Below are positions 1 to 7,793 of a stretch of 10,213 bases of DNA, in pieces; positions within the stretch are counted from its first letter, which is position 1; each line of letters begins with the position of its first letter. The stretch is taken from the NCBI GenBank assembly GCA_947179195.1, contig CAMXAS010000030.1:1-10213 (forward strand), given 5' to 3'. A program made the translations under genes and the position numbers. This stretch comes from an uncultured Bacteroidales bacterium (GTDB lineage Bacteria; Bacteroidota; Bacteroidia; Bacteroidales; P3). The notes beneath the pieces were generated by a model that was not told the DNA's origin, searched no databases, and saw only the letters and a program-made list of their open reading frames with translations.

Positions 1-72
1 AAACGCGCGCCCAAGCCTATCGGCAAACCCATTCTGAAACCCAAAACACCCGGCGATGCAAACGCTCAATAA
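1..72 (+). CDS. C-terminal tail of an upstream gene, probably PSP1/RicT family (partial)
   Basis: Frame 1 is open from the window edge to a TAA at 70-72 and gives 23 residues rich in Lys and Pro, ending PGDANAQ. Only this tail is visible, so no domain can be identified. From my knowledge of Bacteroidota genomes, gldH is often preceded by a PSP1-domain (RicT/YaaT-like) gene with a basic, low-complexity C-terminus, and this tail fits that. The assignment rests on context. The stop lies 17 bases inside the next gene, so the two are probably co-transcribed and translationally coupled. Confidence 0.5.
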   Translation, partial: KRAPKPIGKPILKPKTPGDANAQ

Positions 73-544
73 CCCTCTGCGCCGCCTGACGGTGGGCGCG
101 TTCTGCTTAGGCATGGCCCTGCTTTGGACGGCTTGCGGCCGCGACACCGTATTGAGCCGCAGCGAAGCCCTGCCCGAAGCCGGTTGGGCCCGCAAACAGG
201 CGATTCCGTTCGAATTCGAAATACAGGATACGGCCCGCGCCTACCGCCTCGACTTTTCCGTGCGTCACGACCAGGAATACCCGTTCATGAACGCATTTTT
301 CTTGATATATACTACCTTCCCCGACCAAACCGTCACGATAGACACGCTCGAATGTATTTTGGCCGACTACCGCGGCAAATGGACGGGGCACGGCGCGGGC
401 CGCTACAAATCGGCCGATTTCGCCGTCAGACCCGAACTGTATTTCCCGATGCCCGGCCACTACCGCATGGAAGTGAAGCAGGCGTTGCGCATGGACACGG
501 TCAAACATATCAGCCACATCGGCTTACATATACACGCCAACTAA
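56..544 (+). CDS. gldH: GldH-family gliding-motility-type lipoprotein
   Basis: The 162-residue product has a basic N-terminus, a hydrophobic stretch at about 11-24 and a lipobox (LWTAC) with the lipidated cysteine at 27, so it should be exported and anchored by lipid. The mature part resembles GldH in length and motifs: a Trp near residue 44, DTLE at 96-99, LADYRGKW at 102-109, a Pro-Gly-His-Tyr turn near 133-136 and a closing HIGLHI. In Flavobacterium, GldH is needed for gliding and type IX secretion. In Bacteroidales that do not glide, homologs persist and their role is unclear. The ATG at 56 is chosen because it gives the complete signal peptide. It lies inside the preceding gene and has no Shine-Dalgarno sequence, which is usual in this phylum. 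The PBP gene begins one base after its stop. Confidence 0.85.
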   Translation: MQTLNNPLRRLTVGAFCLGMALLWTACGRDTVLSRSEALPEAGWARKQAIPFEFEIQDTARAYRLDFSVRHDQEYPFMNAFFLIYTTFPDQTVTIDTLECILADYRGKWTGHGAGRYKSADFAVRPELYFPMPGHYRMEVKQALRMDTVKHISHIGLHIHAN

Positions 545-545
545 C

Positions 546-2771
546 ATGAAAAAGACGCTTTGGCTCATCTTCGGCGGATGCATCCTTTTCGTCGTACTGT
601 TTTTCATCGGCCTCTCCAACGGCTTGTTCGGCTTCATGCCCTCGTTCGAAGACCTGGAGAACCCCGAAAGCAACCTGGCCTCGGAAATCATCTCCTCCGA
701 CCAACAGATTTTAGGCACCTACTTCATCGAGAACCGCACGAACGTCGATTATTCCGAACTGTCGCCCGACCTCGTGGACGCGCTTATCGCCACGGAGGAC
801 GTGCGCTTTTACCAGCACAGCGGCGTGGATCTCAAATCGCTGTTCCGCGTGGCCGGCAAGACGATTATCGGCGGCAACCGCAGCAGCGGCGGCGGCAGTA
901 CGGTTACGCAACAGTTGGCCAAGAACCTGTTTCCGCGCAAGCACCTCAACAAGGTTTCGTTAGCCGTCCGCAAACTCAAGGAATGGGTCATCGCGGTCAA
1001 ACTGGAACGCAACTATACGAAAGAGGAAATCATCGCGATGTATTTCAACACCGTGGAATTCGGCAACAACTCTTTCGGCATCCGCACGGCCGCCCAAACC
1101 TATTTCGGCAAGGAGCCGGACGAACTGACCCTGGAGGAATCGGCCATGCTCGTGGGGATGCTCAAGGCCACGACGCTCTACAACCCCGTACGCAATCCAG
1201 AAAACGCGACCACGCGCCGCAACGTGGTCATGCACCAGATGCTCAAGGCCGGTTTCATCACGCAAGCAGTCTATGACTCCTGCAAGCTGATTCCCATCGA
1301 TATGTCGAACTTCTCGCAACAGGACCACCAATACGGCCTGGCGACCTATTTCCGGGAATACCTGCGGCAACAGATGTTGACCTGGTGCGCCGCGCACCGC
1401 AAACCCGACGGCAAGCCCTATAACCTTTATAAAGACGGGCTCAAAATCCACACGACCATCAACGCCCGTATGCAGGCCCATGCCGAAGAGGCCGTCAACG
1501 AATGGCTGGGCGGGCAATTGCAGGACGACTTCTACCAACAGCTGAAAGGCAAGCCCAACGCGCCCTTCAGCAACGTGACGAAGGCCGAGGTGCAACGCTT
1601 CATGAACAACGCGATGCGCTTGTCGGACCGCTACCGCAACCTCAAGAAAGCCGGCGCGACCGAAGAGGAAATCATGGCGGACTTCAAGACCAAAGTCCGC
1701 ATGAAAGTCTTTTCGTGGCACGGCGAAATCGATACGGTCATGAGCCCCTGGGATTCGCTTTGGTACCACAAGTGGTTCCTGCATTGCGGCCTGATGTCGA
1801 TAGAGCCGCAGACCGGTTATGTACGCGCCTATGTGGGCGGCATCAACTACAAGTATTTCCAATACGACAACGTGTCGCAAGGCGAACGGCAGGTGGGCTC
1901 CACGTTCAAGCCGTTTGTATATACACTCGCGATGCAGGAGGGCGAATACGCGCCCTGCACGGAAGTGCCGAACGTGCCCGTCTGCATCTCGCAACCCGGA
2001 CAGGACGACTGGTGCCCGAAAAACTCCGGTCACGAACGGGAGGGCGAAATGGTCAGCCTGCGCTGGGCGTTGGCGCATTCGGTCAACTTCGTGACCGCCT
2101 ACCTCATCAAGCGCTTCCCGCCCGAAGCCGTCATCGCGCTGACGCGTAAGATGGGCATCACGGCAGATATGGAAGCCGTACCCTCCATCTGCCTCGGCAC
2201 GATGGATATCTCCGTCAAGGAAATGACGTCGGCCATGGCCACCTACGCGAACAAAGGCATCCACTGCGACCCGATGTTCATTACGCGCATCGAGGACAAA
2301 CACGGCGTCATTCTGGAAGAGTTCTCGCCCGTACAGCAGGAAGCCATGGACGAACAGACGGCCTATCTGATGGTGGATTTGATGAAAGGCGTGGTGGAGG
2401 AAGGCAGCGGCATCCGGCTGCGTTTCAAATACGGTCTGACCCAACCCATCGCCGGCAAGACCGGCACGACGCAGAACCATTCGGACGCCTGGTTCATGGG
2501 CCTGACGCCCACACTCGCCACGGGCATTTGGGTGGGCGGCGAATTACGGTCGATTCACTTCACGAGCATGGCCTACGGTCAGGGGGCGCGCGCCGCCCTG
2601 CCGGTTTGGGGCCTTTATATGCAGAAAATCTATGCCGATTCTACGTTGAATTTCCCGCAGGACGACTTTGAGAAGCCGGACTACCTGTCGGTGGATATCT
2701 ACTGCAAGCAGGATAAGACACATCGCGAAGAATCCGAAGAAAACGACGTGGAAGATTCGCCCGAGATGTAA
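546..2771 (+). CDS. Bifunctional class A penicillin-binding protein (PBP1A type)
   Basis: This 741-residue protein polymerises lipid II into glycan strands and crosslinks the peptides on the outer face of the inner membrane. It has one N-terminal membrane anchor (about 4-24). The glycosyltransferase family 51 domain spans about 55-230, with the catalytic Glu84 in EDVRFYQHSGVD, the GGGSTVTQQLAKNLF motif at 115-129, RKLKEW at 142-147 and YFNTVEFG at 166-173. The transpeptidase domain spans about 410-690, with nucleophile Ser452 in STFK (452-455), SVN at 512-514 and KTGTT at 638-642. All catalytic motifs are intact. The length suits the family, and the last 30 residues form an acidic tail. A stretch of about 100 residues (310-410) separates the two domains. 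It starts one base after gldH stops, so the two are almost certainly co-transcribed. The next gene in the convergent direction makes the substrate side of the same pathway. Confidence 0.95.
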   Translation: MKKTLWLIFGGCILFVVLFFIGLSNGLFGFMPSFEDLENPESNLASEIISSDQQILGTYFIENRTNVDYSELSPDLVDALIATEDVRFYQHSGVDLKSLFRVAGKTIIGGNRSSGGGSTVTQQLAKNLFPRKHLNKVSLAVRKLKEWVIAVKLERNYTKEEIIAMYFNTVEFGNNSFGIRTAAQTYFGKEPDELTLEESAMLVGMLKATTLYNPVRNPENATTRRNVVMHQMLKAGFITQAVYDSCKLIPIDMSNFSQQDHQYGLATYFREYLRQQMLTWCAAHRKPDGKPYNLYKDGLKIHTTINARMQAHAEEAVNEWLGGQLQDDFYQQLKGKPNAPFSNVTKAEVQRFMNNAMRLSDRYRNLKKAGATEEEIMADFKTKVRMKVFSWHGEIDTVMSPWDSLWYHKWFLHCGLMSIEPQTGYVRAYVGGINYKYFQYDNVSQGERQVGSTFKPFVYTLAMQEGEYAPCTEVPNVPVCISQPGQDDWCPKNSGHEREGEMVSLRWALAHSVNFVTAYLIKRFPPEAVIALTRKMGITADMEAVPSICLGTMDISVKEMTSAMATYANKGIHCDPMFITRIEDKHGVILEEFSPVQQEAMDEQTAYLMVDLMKGVVEEGSGIRLRFKYGLTQPIAGKTGTTQNHSDAWFMGLTPTLATGIWVGGELRSIHFTSMAYGQGARAALPVWGLYMQKIYADSTLNFPQDDFEKPDYLSVDIYCKQDKTHREESEENDVEDSPEM

Positions 2772-2797
2772 CCCTTAGTTAAGGCGTATCAGAAAGG

Positions 2798-5344
2798 CTA
2801 AGATGTATAATATACGCGCTTGACGCGAGGCGATATCCCCGTCAACACCTCGTAAGGTATCGTCTGCAAGGCATCGGCCATGTGGGTCACGGGCCACTCC
2901 TTGCCGAAGAGGATGGCTTCGTCGCCCTCGGCGGCTTCGATACCGGTCAAATCCAGCATACACATATCCATACAGATGTTGCCGATGATCGGGGCGGTTT
3001 GGCCGTGTATCCATACCCGGCCTACCCCACGGCTGAGCCGCCGGTTCAAGCCGTCGGCATACCCGACGCACAGCACGCCTATCCGCATGGGCCGTTCGGC
3101 GATGAACCGCCGCCCGTAGCCGACGGCCTCGCCGGCCGCTATCGTGCGGATTTGGGCAATCGTGGTCTTGAACGTGCTGACGGTTTCCAAGCGGCCTTCC
3201 ATTTCGGCCGTGACCCCTACCCCGTAAAGCCCGATGCCGAGACGCACCATATCGTATTGGTATTCGGGGAAACGGCAGATGCCGGCCGTATTGAGCGCGT
3301 GCCGCAACACTTCGCCGCCATAGGGCAAACGCGATTTCAAGAAGTCGCTCATGCGGTCGAAACGCTGTAGTTGCGCCAACGTATATTCATCCATAGACGG
3401 GTCGTCGGCCGTGGCCAAATGCGTGAAGATGGAACGCACGCGCAGGCGCGGTTCTTCGGCCAGGCACGCCAACAGCCGCTCCAAATCGGCCTCTTCGAAG
3501 CCCAAGCGGTGCATCCCCGTATCTAACTTGACGTGAATGGCGACCGTGTCGGCGGTGCCGGCCGGCAGTTGCAGCAACCGTTCGCGCAGCAAATCCAGCA
3601 TACGGAAGCTATATATCTCCGGTTCCAAGCGGTATTGCAATACGGAGGCCAGGCCCTCGGGCTCGGCGTTCACGACCATAATCGGCATACGGATGCCCTG
3701 CTCGCGCAGGCTGACGCCCTCGTCGGCATAGGCCACGGTGATATAGTCGCTGTGGTGGAACGCCAACGCGTTGGCCACTTCGTAGGAGCCGCTGCCATAG
3801 GAAAATGCCTTGGCCATAATCATGACCTTGGTCTGCGGCTTGAGACGGGAACGGAAGAAATTGAGGTTATGAATCATGGCCTCCAAATCGATTTCCATGA
3901 CCGTTTCGTGCACCTTTTTCTGCAAACGCCGCACAATCTGTTCGAACGCGAAGCGGCGCGCGCCTTTTATCAGGATGACTTCATCGTGCCAGGCCGCGGG
4001 GTCGAACGCCTGCATGAAGGCCTCGGTATCGGCATAAAACGCCGTTTCCAAGCCATCGGCGGCGAACAGGGCGCGATGCTGCATGAGCTGCGGCCCGATG
4101 CCGACCAAAGCGTCTATCCGATGGCGGCGCAGCAAATCGGCCACGGCCCCGTAGAGTTGTGCTTCCGGCAAACCGCTTTGCAGGATGTCGGACAGGATGA
4201 TGCGCGTGCGCCGTCCCTGCGCCTGATGCAACAGGTTATCCACGGCCAGGCCGAAAGCGTCGTAATCGGCATTGTAGGCGTCGTTGATAAGGTAATTGCG
4301 GTTGATGCCCTCTTTCAGTTCCATGCGCATCTCCACAGGCGCGAGTTGCGCCATGCGCAGCGCGATGTCCGCCGGCGAAACGCCATAATCGAGCAGGAAC
4401 AGCCAGCAGTGCATGACGTTCTCCAACGAGGCGGCGTCGGTAAACGGCACCTCGATTTGCTGCACTTGCGAAGGTTGGGCGTTATAGACCGCCGTCAGGC
4501 GCGTGCCACGGCGGCCGCCGCGCACGACTTCCGCACGTTCGGTCAGTTGCAACGCGACCCCATCCGCGGCGGCCGCGCCCCCGCCCTGCGGCAGTTGGGC
4601 CGACCATGCCAAGCGGCGCACGGACTTCAAGGCCGCATCCGCCGCTATCTTTTCGCCTATCAGCGGGTCGTCGGCACAGTATATCAGTTTTTCCGCCCCG
4701 TGGAACAGTTGCAGTTTTTCGGCGGCCTTCTGTCCGTTATCGCTGAAATTGGCCGCGTGCGCCGCCCCCACGTTCGTCAGGATGCCTACGGTGGGCTGTA
4801 TCATGCGCGCGAGCGCGGCCATCTCGCCGGGTTGGGAAATGCCGGCCTCGAAAATGCCGAGCTCGTGCCACGGCTGCAACTCCCACAACGAGAGCGGCAC
4901 GCCGACTTGGGAATTATAACTCTTGGGACTTTTGCCCACGCGGCAATCCGGCGCCAGCAGCATGGAAAGCCATTCCTTGACCACCGTCTTGCCGTTGCTG
5001 CCCGTGATGCCCACCACCGGCACGTCGAACTGACGGCGGTAGGCGGCCGCCAGCCGCTGCAAGGCGGCCAACGTATCGTCCGCCAACAGGAAAACGGCCT
5101 CCGGATAACGTTCGGACGCCGCCTCGGGCAAGGCCGACACCAGGAAAGCGCGGACGCCCTTGTCGTAAAGTTGCGGGATATAACGGTGCCCGTCGTTCTT
5201 GGCCGTCTTCAAGGCCACGAACAGACAGACGTCGGCCCGCCGCAAATAGCGGGAATCCGTCAACAATTCCTCGATGGGCCGCCCGTCCGCCGAAGCGGCG
5301 GACACCTGCGCATAACGCGCGACCTGTGTTAAACTCAGTCCCAT
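2798..5344 (-). CDS. murF-alr: Bifunctional MurF ligase / alanine racemase fusion
   Basis: This 848-residue cytoplasmic protein joins two steps of wall-precursor synthesis. Residues 1 to about 475 are a Mur ligase (UDP-MurNAc-tripeptide + D-Ala-D-Ala + ATP) with the P-loop GITGSNGKT at 112-120, KSYNSQVGVPLSLW at 141-154, the FEAG and TNVGAAH segments at 165-196, and DAYNAD at 355-360. Residues from about 483 to 848 are a PLP-dependent alanine racemase, with the predicted PLP lysine Lys512 in MAKAFSYGSG, LDTGMHRLGF at 607-616, LGIGLYGVG at 702-710, the predicted second catalytic base Tyr743 in VGYGRR, GNICMDM at 788-794 and the closing LTGISPRV. Both halves look complete. The fusion is a known arrangement in Bacteroidales. 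The ATG at 5344 follows the upstream gene's stop by 21 bases, so it is probably the last gene of the recA-led unit. A Met at 483 could in principle start a free racemase, but nothing shows that it does. Confidence 0.95.
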   Translation of the reverse strand: MGLSLTQVARYAQVSAASADGRPIEELLTDSRYLRRADVCLFVALKTAKNDGHRYIPQLYDKGVRAFLVSALPEAASERYPEAVFLLADDTLAALQRLAAAYRRQFDVPVVGITGSNGKTVVKEWLSMLLAPDCRVGKSPKSYNSQVGVPLSLWELQPWHELGIFEAGISQPGEMAALARMIQPTVGILTNVGAAHAANFSDNGQKAAEKLQLFHGAEKLIYCADDPLIGEKIAADAALKSVRRLAWSAQLPQGGGAAAADGVALQLTERAEVVRGGRRGTRLTAVYNAQPSQVQQIEVPFTDAASLENVMHCWLFLLDYGVSPADIALRMAQLAPVEMRMELKEGINRNYLINDAYNADYDAFGLAVDNLLHQAQGRRTRIILSDILQSGLPEAQLYGAVADLLRRHRIDALVGIGPQLMQHRALFAADGLETAFYADTEAFMQAFDPAAWHDEVILIKGARRFAFEQIVRRLQKKVHETVMEIDLEAMIHNLNFFRSRLKPQTKVMIMAKAFSYGSGSYEVANALAFHHSDYITVAYADEGVSLREQGIRMPIMVVNAEPEGLASVLQYRLEPEIYSFRMLDLLRERLLQLPAGTADTVAIHVKLDTGMHRLGFEEADLERLLACLAEEPRLRVRSIFTHLATADDPSMDEYTLAQLQRFDRMSDFLKSRLPYGGEVLRHALNTAGICRFPEYQYDMVRLGIGLYGVGVTAEMEGRLETVSTFKTTIAQIRTIAAGEAVGYGRRFIAERPMRIGVLCVGYADGLNRRLSRGVGRVWIHGQTAPIIGNICMDMCMLDLTGIEAAEGDEAILFGKEWPVTHMADALQTIPYEVLTGISPRVKRVYYTS

Positions 5345-5365
5345 GTCCCGGCTTTACTTTCGCTG

Positions 5366-6361
5366 TTACTCCCGTTCCGTCTTCTTCAACGGATTTTCCG
5401 TCAAACGCGCATACAACGCCCGCGCGCGGCAAATATCCATGGTTTCGCATAAGGCGCGCGCCGTGCAACGCAAAGCCGTTTCAAGCGGCGTCTGCCCAAG
5501 CGTATATATTGGTTCCATATGCACGAACGGCAAGCCGGCCGTATAGGCGCAGAGGCGGTCGGTGCCGAAATGCCGCTGAATCCGGTCGGACTGCTCCTTA
5601 TAGGGGCAAAGCACGGCATGGAACGCGTCGCCGACGGTCTCGCGCACCTCGGTGAAGAAACGCCTCAGGTTGTAGGGGCCGAACACCGGCATCCCGTTTT
5701 CCTGCAAACCCGCCGTCAACGGCTGCAAGACTTCCTTGTCGGCCTCGCACAGCTCCGTCGCCTCCAAATCGGGATGCATCGACAAGAGCGCAATCCGCGG
5801 CACCGTGATGTTGAAATCGCTCTGCAACGTGCGGTACAGGCTCTCGACGCGCTCTTTGACCTTGTCGGCCGACAGGCGTTCCGACAGCCGGTCCATCTGC
5901 AAGGACGTCATGAACGTGACCCGCCATTTCTCCAACAGCCACAGCCGGAACGGCCGGCCGCCGCCGAACTGGGAGGCCAGCCAAAGCGGCGTATTCTTAT
6001 AGTCGGGCAAGTCCGTCCGCACCGCCTCCGCATCCACCGGCAGCGTGATAAGCGCCTTCAACCCGTCCGACTTCAGATGCGCCAAGGCCTGCGACAGGGC
6101 GGCGGCCGGCTTGTCTTCCGTATCCCAAAGCATCGGCCGTTTGCCTTTCAAATCCGACCATTGCGCCGCGGAAGCGAAGGTCGTCTCGTGCAGGCCCATC
6201 GCCTTGGTCCGTTGCCCCATCGCGGCCAGCGAAGCGTAGCCGAACGGGAAAGCCGTTTCCAAAAAGAACGGCTCCGACAGGATCCTGGCTAAAATCTGAT
6301 AACTGTAGTCATCGGCATTCCCATGCGTAATCCCGATTTTGATGCGTTCTTCCTTTTCCAA
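5366..6361 (-). CDS. Divergent PdxA-like protein, probably not a functional 4-phosphohydroxy-L-threonine dehydrogenase
   Basis: From a TTG at 6361 this gives 331 residues, the usual PdxA length. The order of family segments is recognisable: KIGITHGN at 8-15 (normally GITxGDxxGIG), ALITLPVD at 103-110 (normally VTAPINK), RVTFMTS at 147-153, PRIALLSMHPD at 188-198 (normally PRIAVLGLNPHA), PVFGPY at 225-230 and YTAGLP at 273-278. The three histidines that bind the divalent metal in PdxA appear lost: HTE reads NTP (123-125), THLPL reads TSLQM (152-156) and YHDQ reads YKEQ (254-257). The NPHAGE motif is also broken. This suggests a paralog with another role. The start is chosen because no in-frame ATG lies near the conserved N-terminus; the nearest ATG is inside the aminopeptidase gene and would add residues that only read that gene out of frame. 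TTG at 6361 puts a short MEKEERIKIGITHG-like N-terminus 16 bases after the preceding stop. Confidence 0.8.
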   Translation of the reverse strand: MEKEERIKIGITHGNADDYSYQILARILSEPFFLETAFPFGYASLAAMGQRTKAMGLHETTFASAAQWSDLKGKRPMLWDTEDKPAAALSQALAHLKSDGLKALITLPVDAEAVRTDLPDYKNTPLWLASQFGGGRPFRLWLLEKWRVTFMTSLQMDRLSERLSADKVKERVESLYRTLQSDFNITVPRIALLSMHPDLEATELCEADKEVLQPLTAGLQENGMPVFGPYNLRRFFTEVRETVGDAFHAVLCPYKEQSDRIQRHFGTDRLCAYTAGLPFVHMEPIYTLGQTPLETALRCTARALCETMDICRARALYARLTENPLKKTERE

Positions 6362-6377
6362 AACCTTTGTCTTTAGG

Positions 6378-7793
6378 TTATTTTTTACTCCATAATTCGA
6401 GGAAACGGCCGATCCAACGGACGCCCATGCCCGTAGCGCCTTTCCGCCACGCGCTTTCATCCTTGTCGTAATAGGCCACGCCGGCCACATCCAAATGCAG
6501 GAACGGCGTCTTGCCGGCGAAATGCCCGACAAACTTGGCGGCCGTAATCATGCCGGCCACGCCGCTGCCGCAGTTCTTCAACTCGGCCACGGCCGATTCC
6601 AATTCCCGGTCGTATTCCGGCCACATCGGGAACAGACAGTAGCGTTCCTGTACGTCTTCGGAAGCCCGCTCCAGACACTGCGCCATCGCTTCCGGCCAAC
6701 GTTCCCGCATGGCCACGATGCCTTTCGTGCCGATGGCCCGCGAAGCCGCGCCCGTCAGCGTGGCCATCGAGATAATGGCGGCCGGCGCATAGTGCTTGTG
6801 CGCGTAGGCCGTCGCATCGGCGAGCAACAGCCGCCCTTCGGCATCGGTATTGACGATTTCGACCGAGGTCTCGCCGCCGATACGGATGATGTCGCCCGGC
6901 ACGAGCGCGTTGCCGTTGAGCCGGTTGTCGGTAGCCGGCACCAAAGCCACGATATAGAGCGGCAAGGCCTGCTTGGCCGCCAGGGCCAGGATGCCGGCCG
7001 CCATCGCACCGCCCGCCATGTCGGTCTTCATGTCGTCCATATAGTTGCCGGTCTTGATGTTCATGCCGCCGGCGTCGAATACCACGCCCTTGCCCACCAA
7101 GACCACGGGCTTCGCGTTACGCGCGTTGTCCGGTTTGTAGATGAATTCGGCGAAGGCCGGCTCATCCACGCTGCCGCGGTTTACGCCCAACAGGCCGCCC
7201 ATGCCGGCTTTCTCCATCTCCTTGCGCGTCCACAGCTTGGCCGTCACGCCCAAGGGTTTCAGGTGCGCGGCCATCTCCCGCGCGAAAGCCGCCGCGTTCA
7301 AGTCCGACACCGGCCGCTCCACGAGCGATTTCACCCAGTTGACTTCAGCCGCCCGTTCCCGCATGGCCGTCAAATCGGCGGCGGTCACGCCCTCGGCCTC
7401 CACGGCCGTCAGTTCCGGCGCGGCTTTCCGCTCCGCCTTATACGTATCGAACACGTAGAGGTTCAACAGAAAACTCTCCGCCAACGCCCGCACGGCCTCG
7501 GCATCCTGCCATTCCAAATCGGTCAGCGCCCAGCGGCTGCCCGGCAGGGCGCGCGCCTTGTCGGCCCAACGGCGGCCCCAAGTCCGCACGCGCAGGAGGT
7601 AGTCCACCCTCGCCTCGTCCGCGCCCCGTTCCGGCAGCCACAGATAGGCGTGCGGTTCCGGCAGATGGAAATCCGTCCAACTGCCTTTCGGTTGGTCGGC
7701 GGCCATCCGCTTGACATACATCTGCTCGGCGTCCGCCGGATTCTTCCGGTTGCCTTTGAGCAAAAACAGCCGATACACCTTATTGTTCTTCAT
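6378..7793 (-). CDS. M17-family leucyl aminopeptidase
   Basis: This 471-residue protein is a cytosolic two-metal aminopeptidase that removes N-terminal residues from peptides. The C-terminal catalytic domain (about 160-471) holds the family signature NTDAEGRLLLADA at 315-327. Predicted metal ligands are Lys235 and Asp240 (VGKGVVFDAGG), Asp258 (MKTDMAGG), and Asp317 and Glu319; Lys247 and Arg321 are the expected active-site residues. The N-terminal 150 residues are the variable domain of the family and are weakly conserved. Length is normal and no key residue is missing. The ATG at 7793 lies 14 bases inside the upstream small gene, which supports coupled translation. It ends 16 bases before the PdxA-like gene. 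The family includes PepA, which in E. coli also binds DNA, but nothing here indicates that for this protein. Confidence 0.93.
   Translation of the reverse strand: MKNNKVYRLFLLKGNRKNPADAEQMYVKRMAADQPKGSWTDFHLPEPHAYLWLPERGADEARVDYLLRVRTWGRRWADKARALPGSRWALTDLEWQDAEAVRALAESFLLNLYVFDTYKAERKAAPELTAVEAEGVTAADLTAMRERAAEVNWVKSLVERPVSDLNAAAFAREMAAHLKPLGVTAKLWTRKEMEKAGMGGLLGVNRGSVDEPAFAEFIYKPDNARNAKPVVLVGKGVVFDAGGMNIKTGNYMDDMKTDMAGGAMAAGILALAAKQALPLYIVALVPATDNRLNGNALVPGDIIRIGGETSVEIVNTDAEGRLLLADATAYAHKHYAPAAIISMATLTGAASRAIGTKGIVAMRERWPEAMAQCLERASEDVQERYCLFPMWPEYDRELESAVAELKNCGSGVAGMITAAKFVGHFAGKTPFLHLDVAGVAYYDKDESAWRKGATGMGVRWIGRFLELWSKK

Noticed and set aside
960..2480. 506-codon minus-strand open frame inside the PBP gene
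   Set aside because: It mirrors the PBP codons, is rich in His, Arg, Val and Phe as antisense artefacts are, and has no domain or start context.
2773..2784. CCTTAGTTAAGG palindrome between the convergent PBP and murF-alr genes as a bidirectional terminator
   Set aside because: The stem is only four or five pairs, AT-rich, and not followed by a T run on either strand. Position is suggestive but the structure is too weak to call.
3533..5332. 599-codon plus-strand open frame opposite murF-alr
   Set aside because: Its translation shows no recognisable domain, and it lies wholly antisense to a gene with complete MurF and racemase motifs. Long antisense frames are expected with GC-rich codon use.
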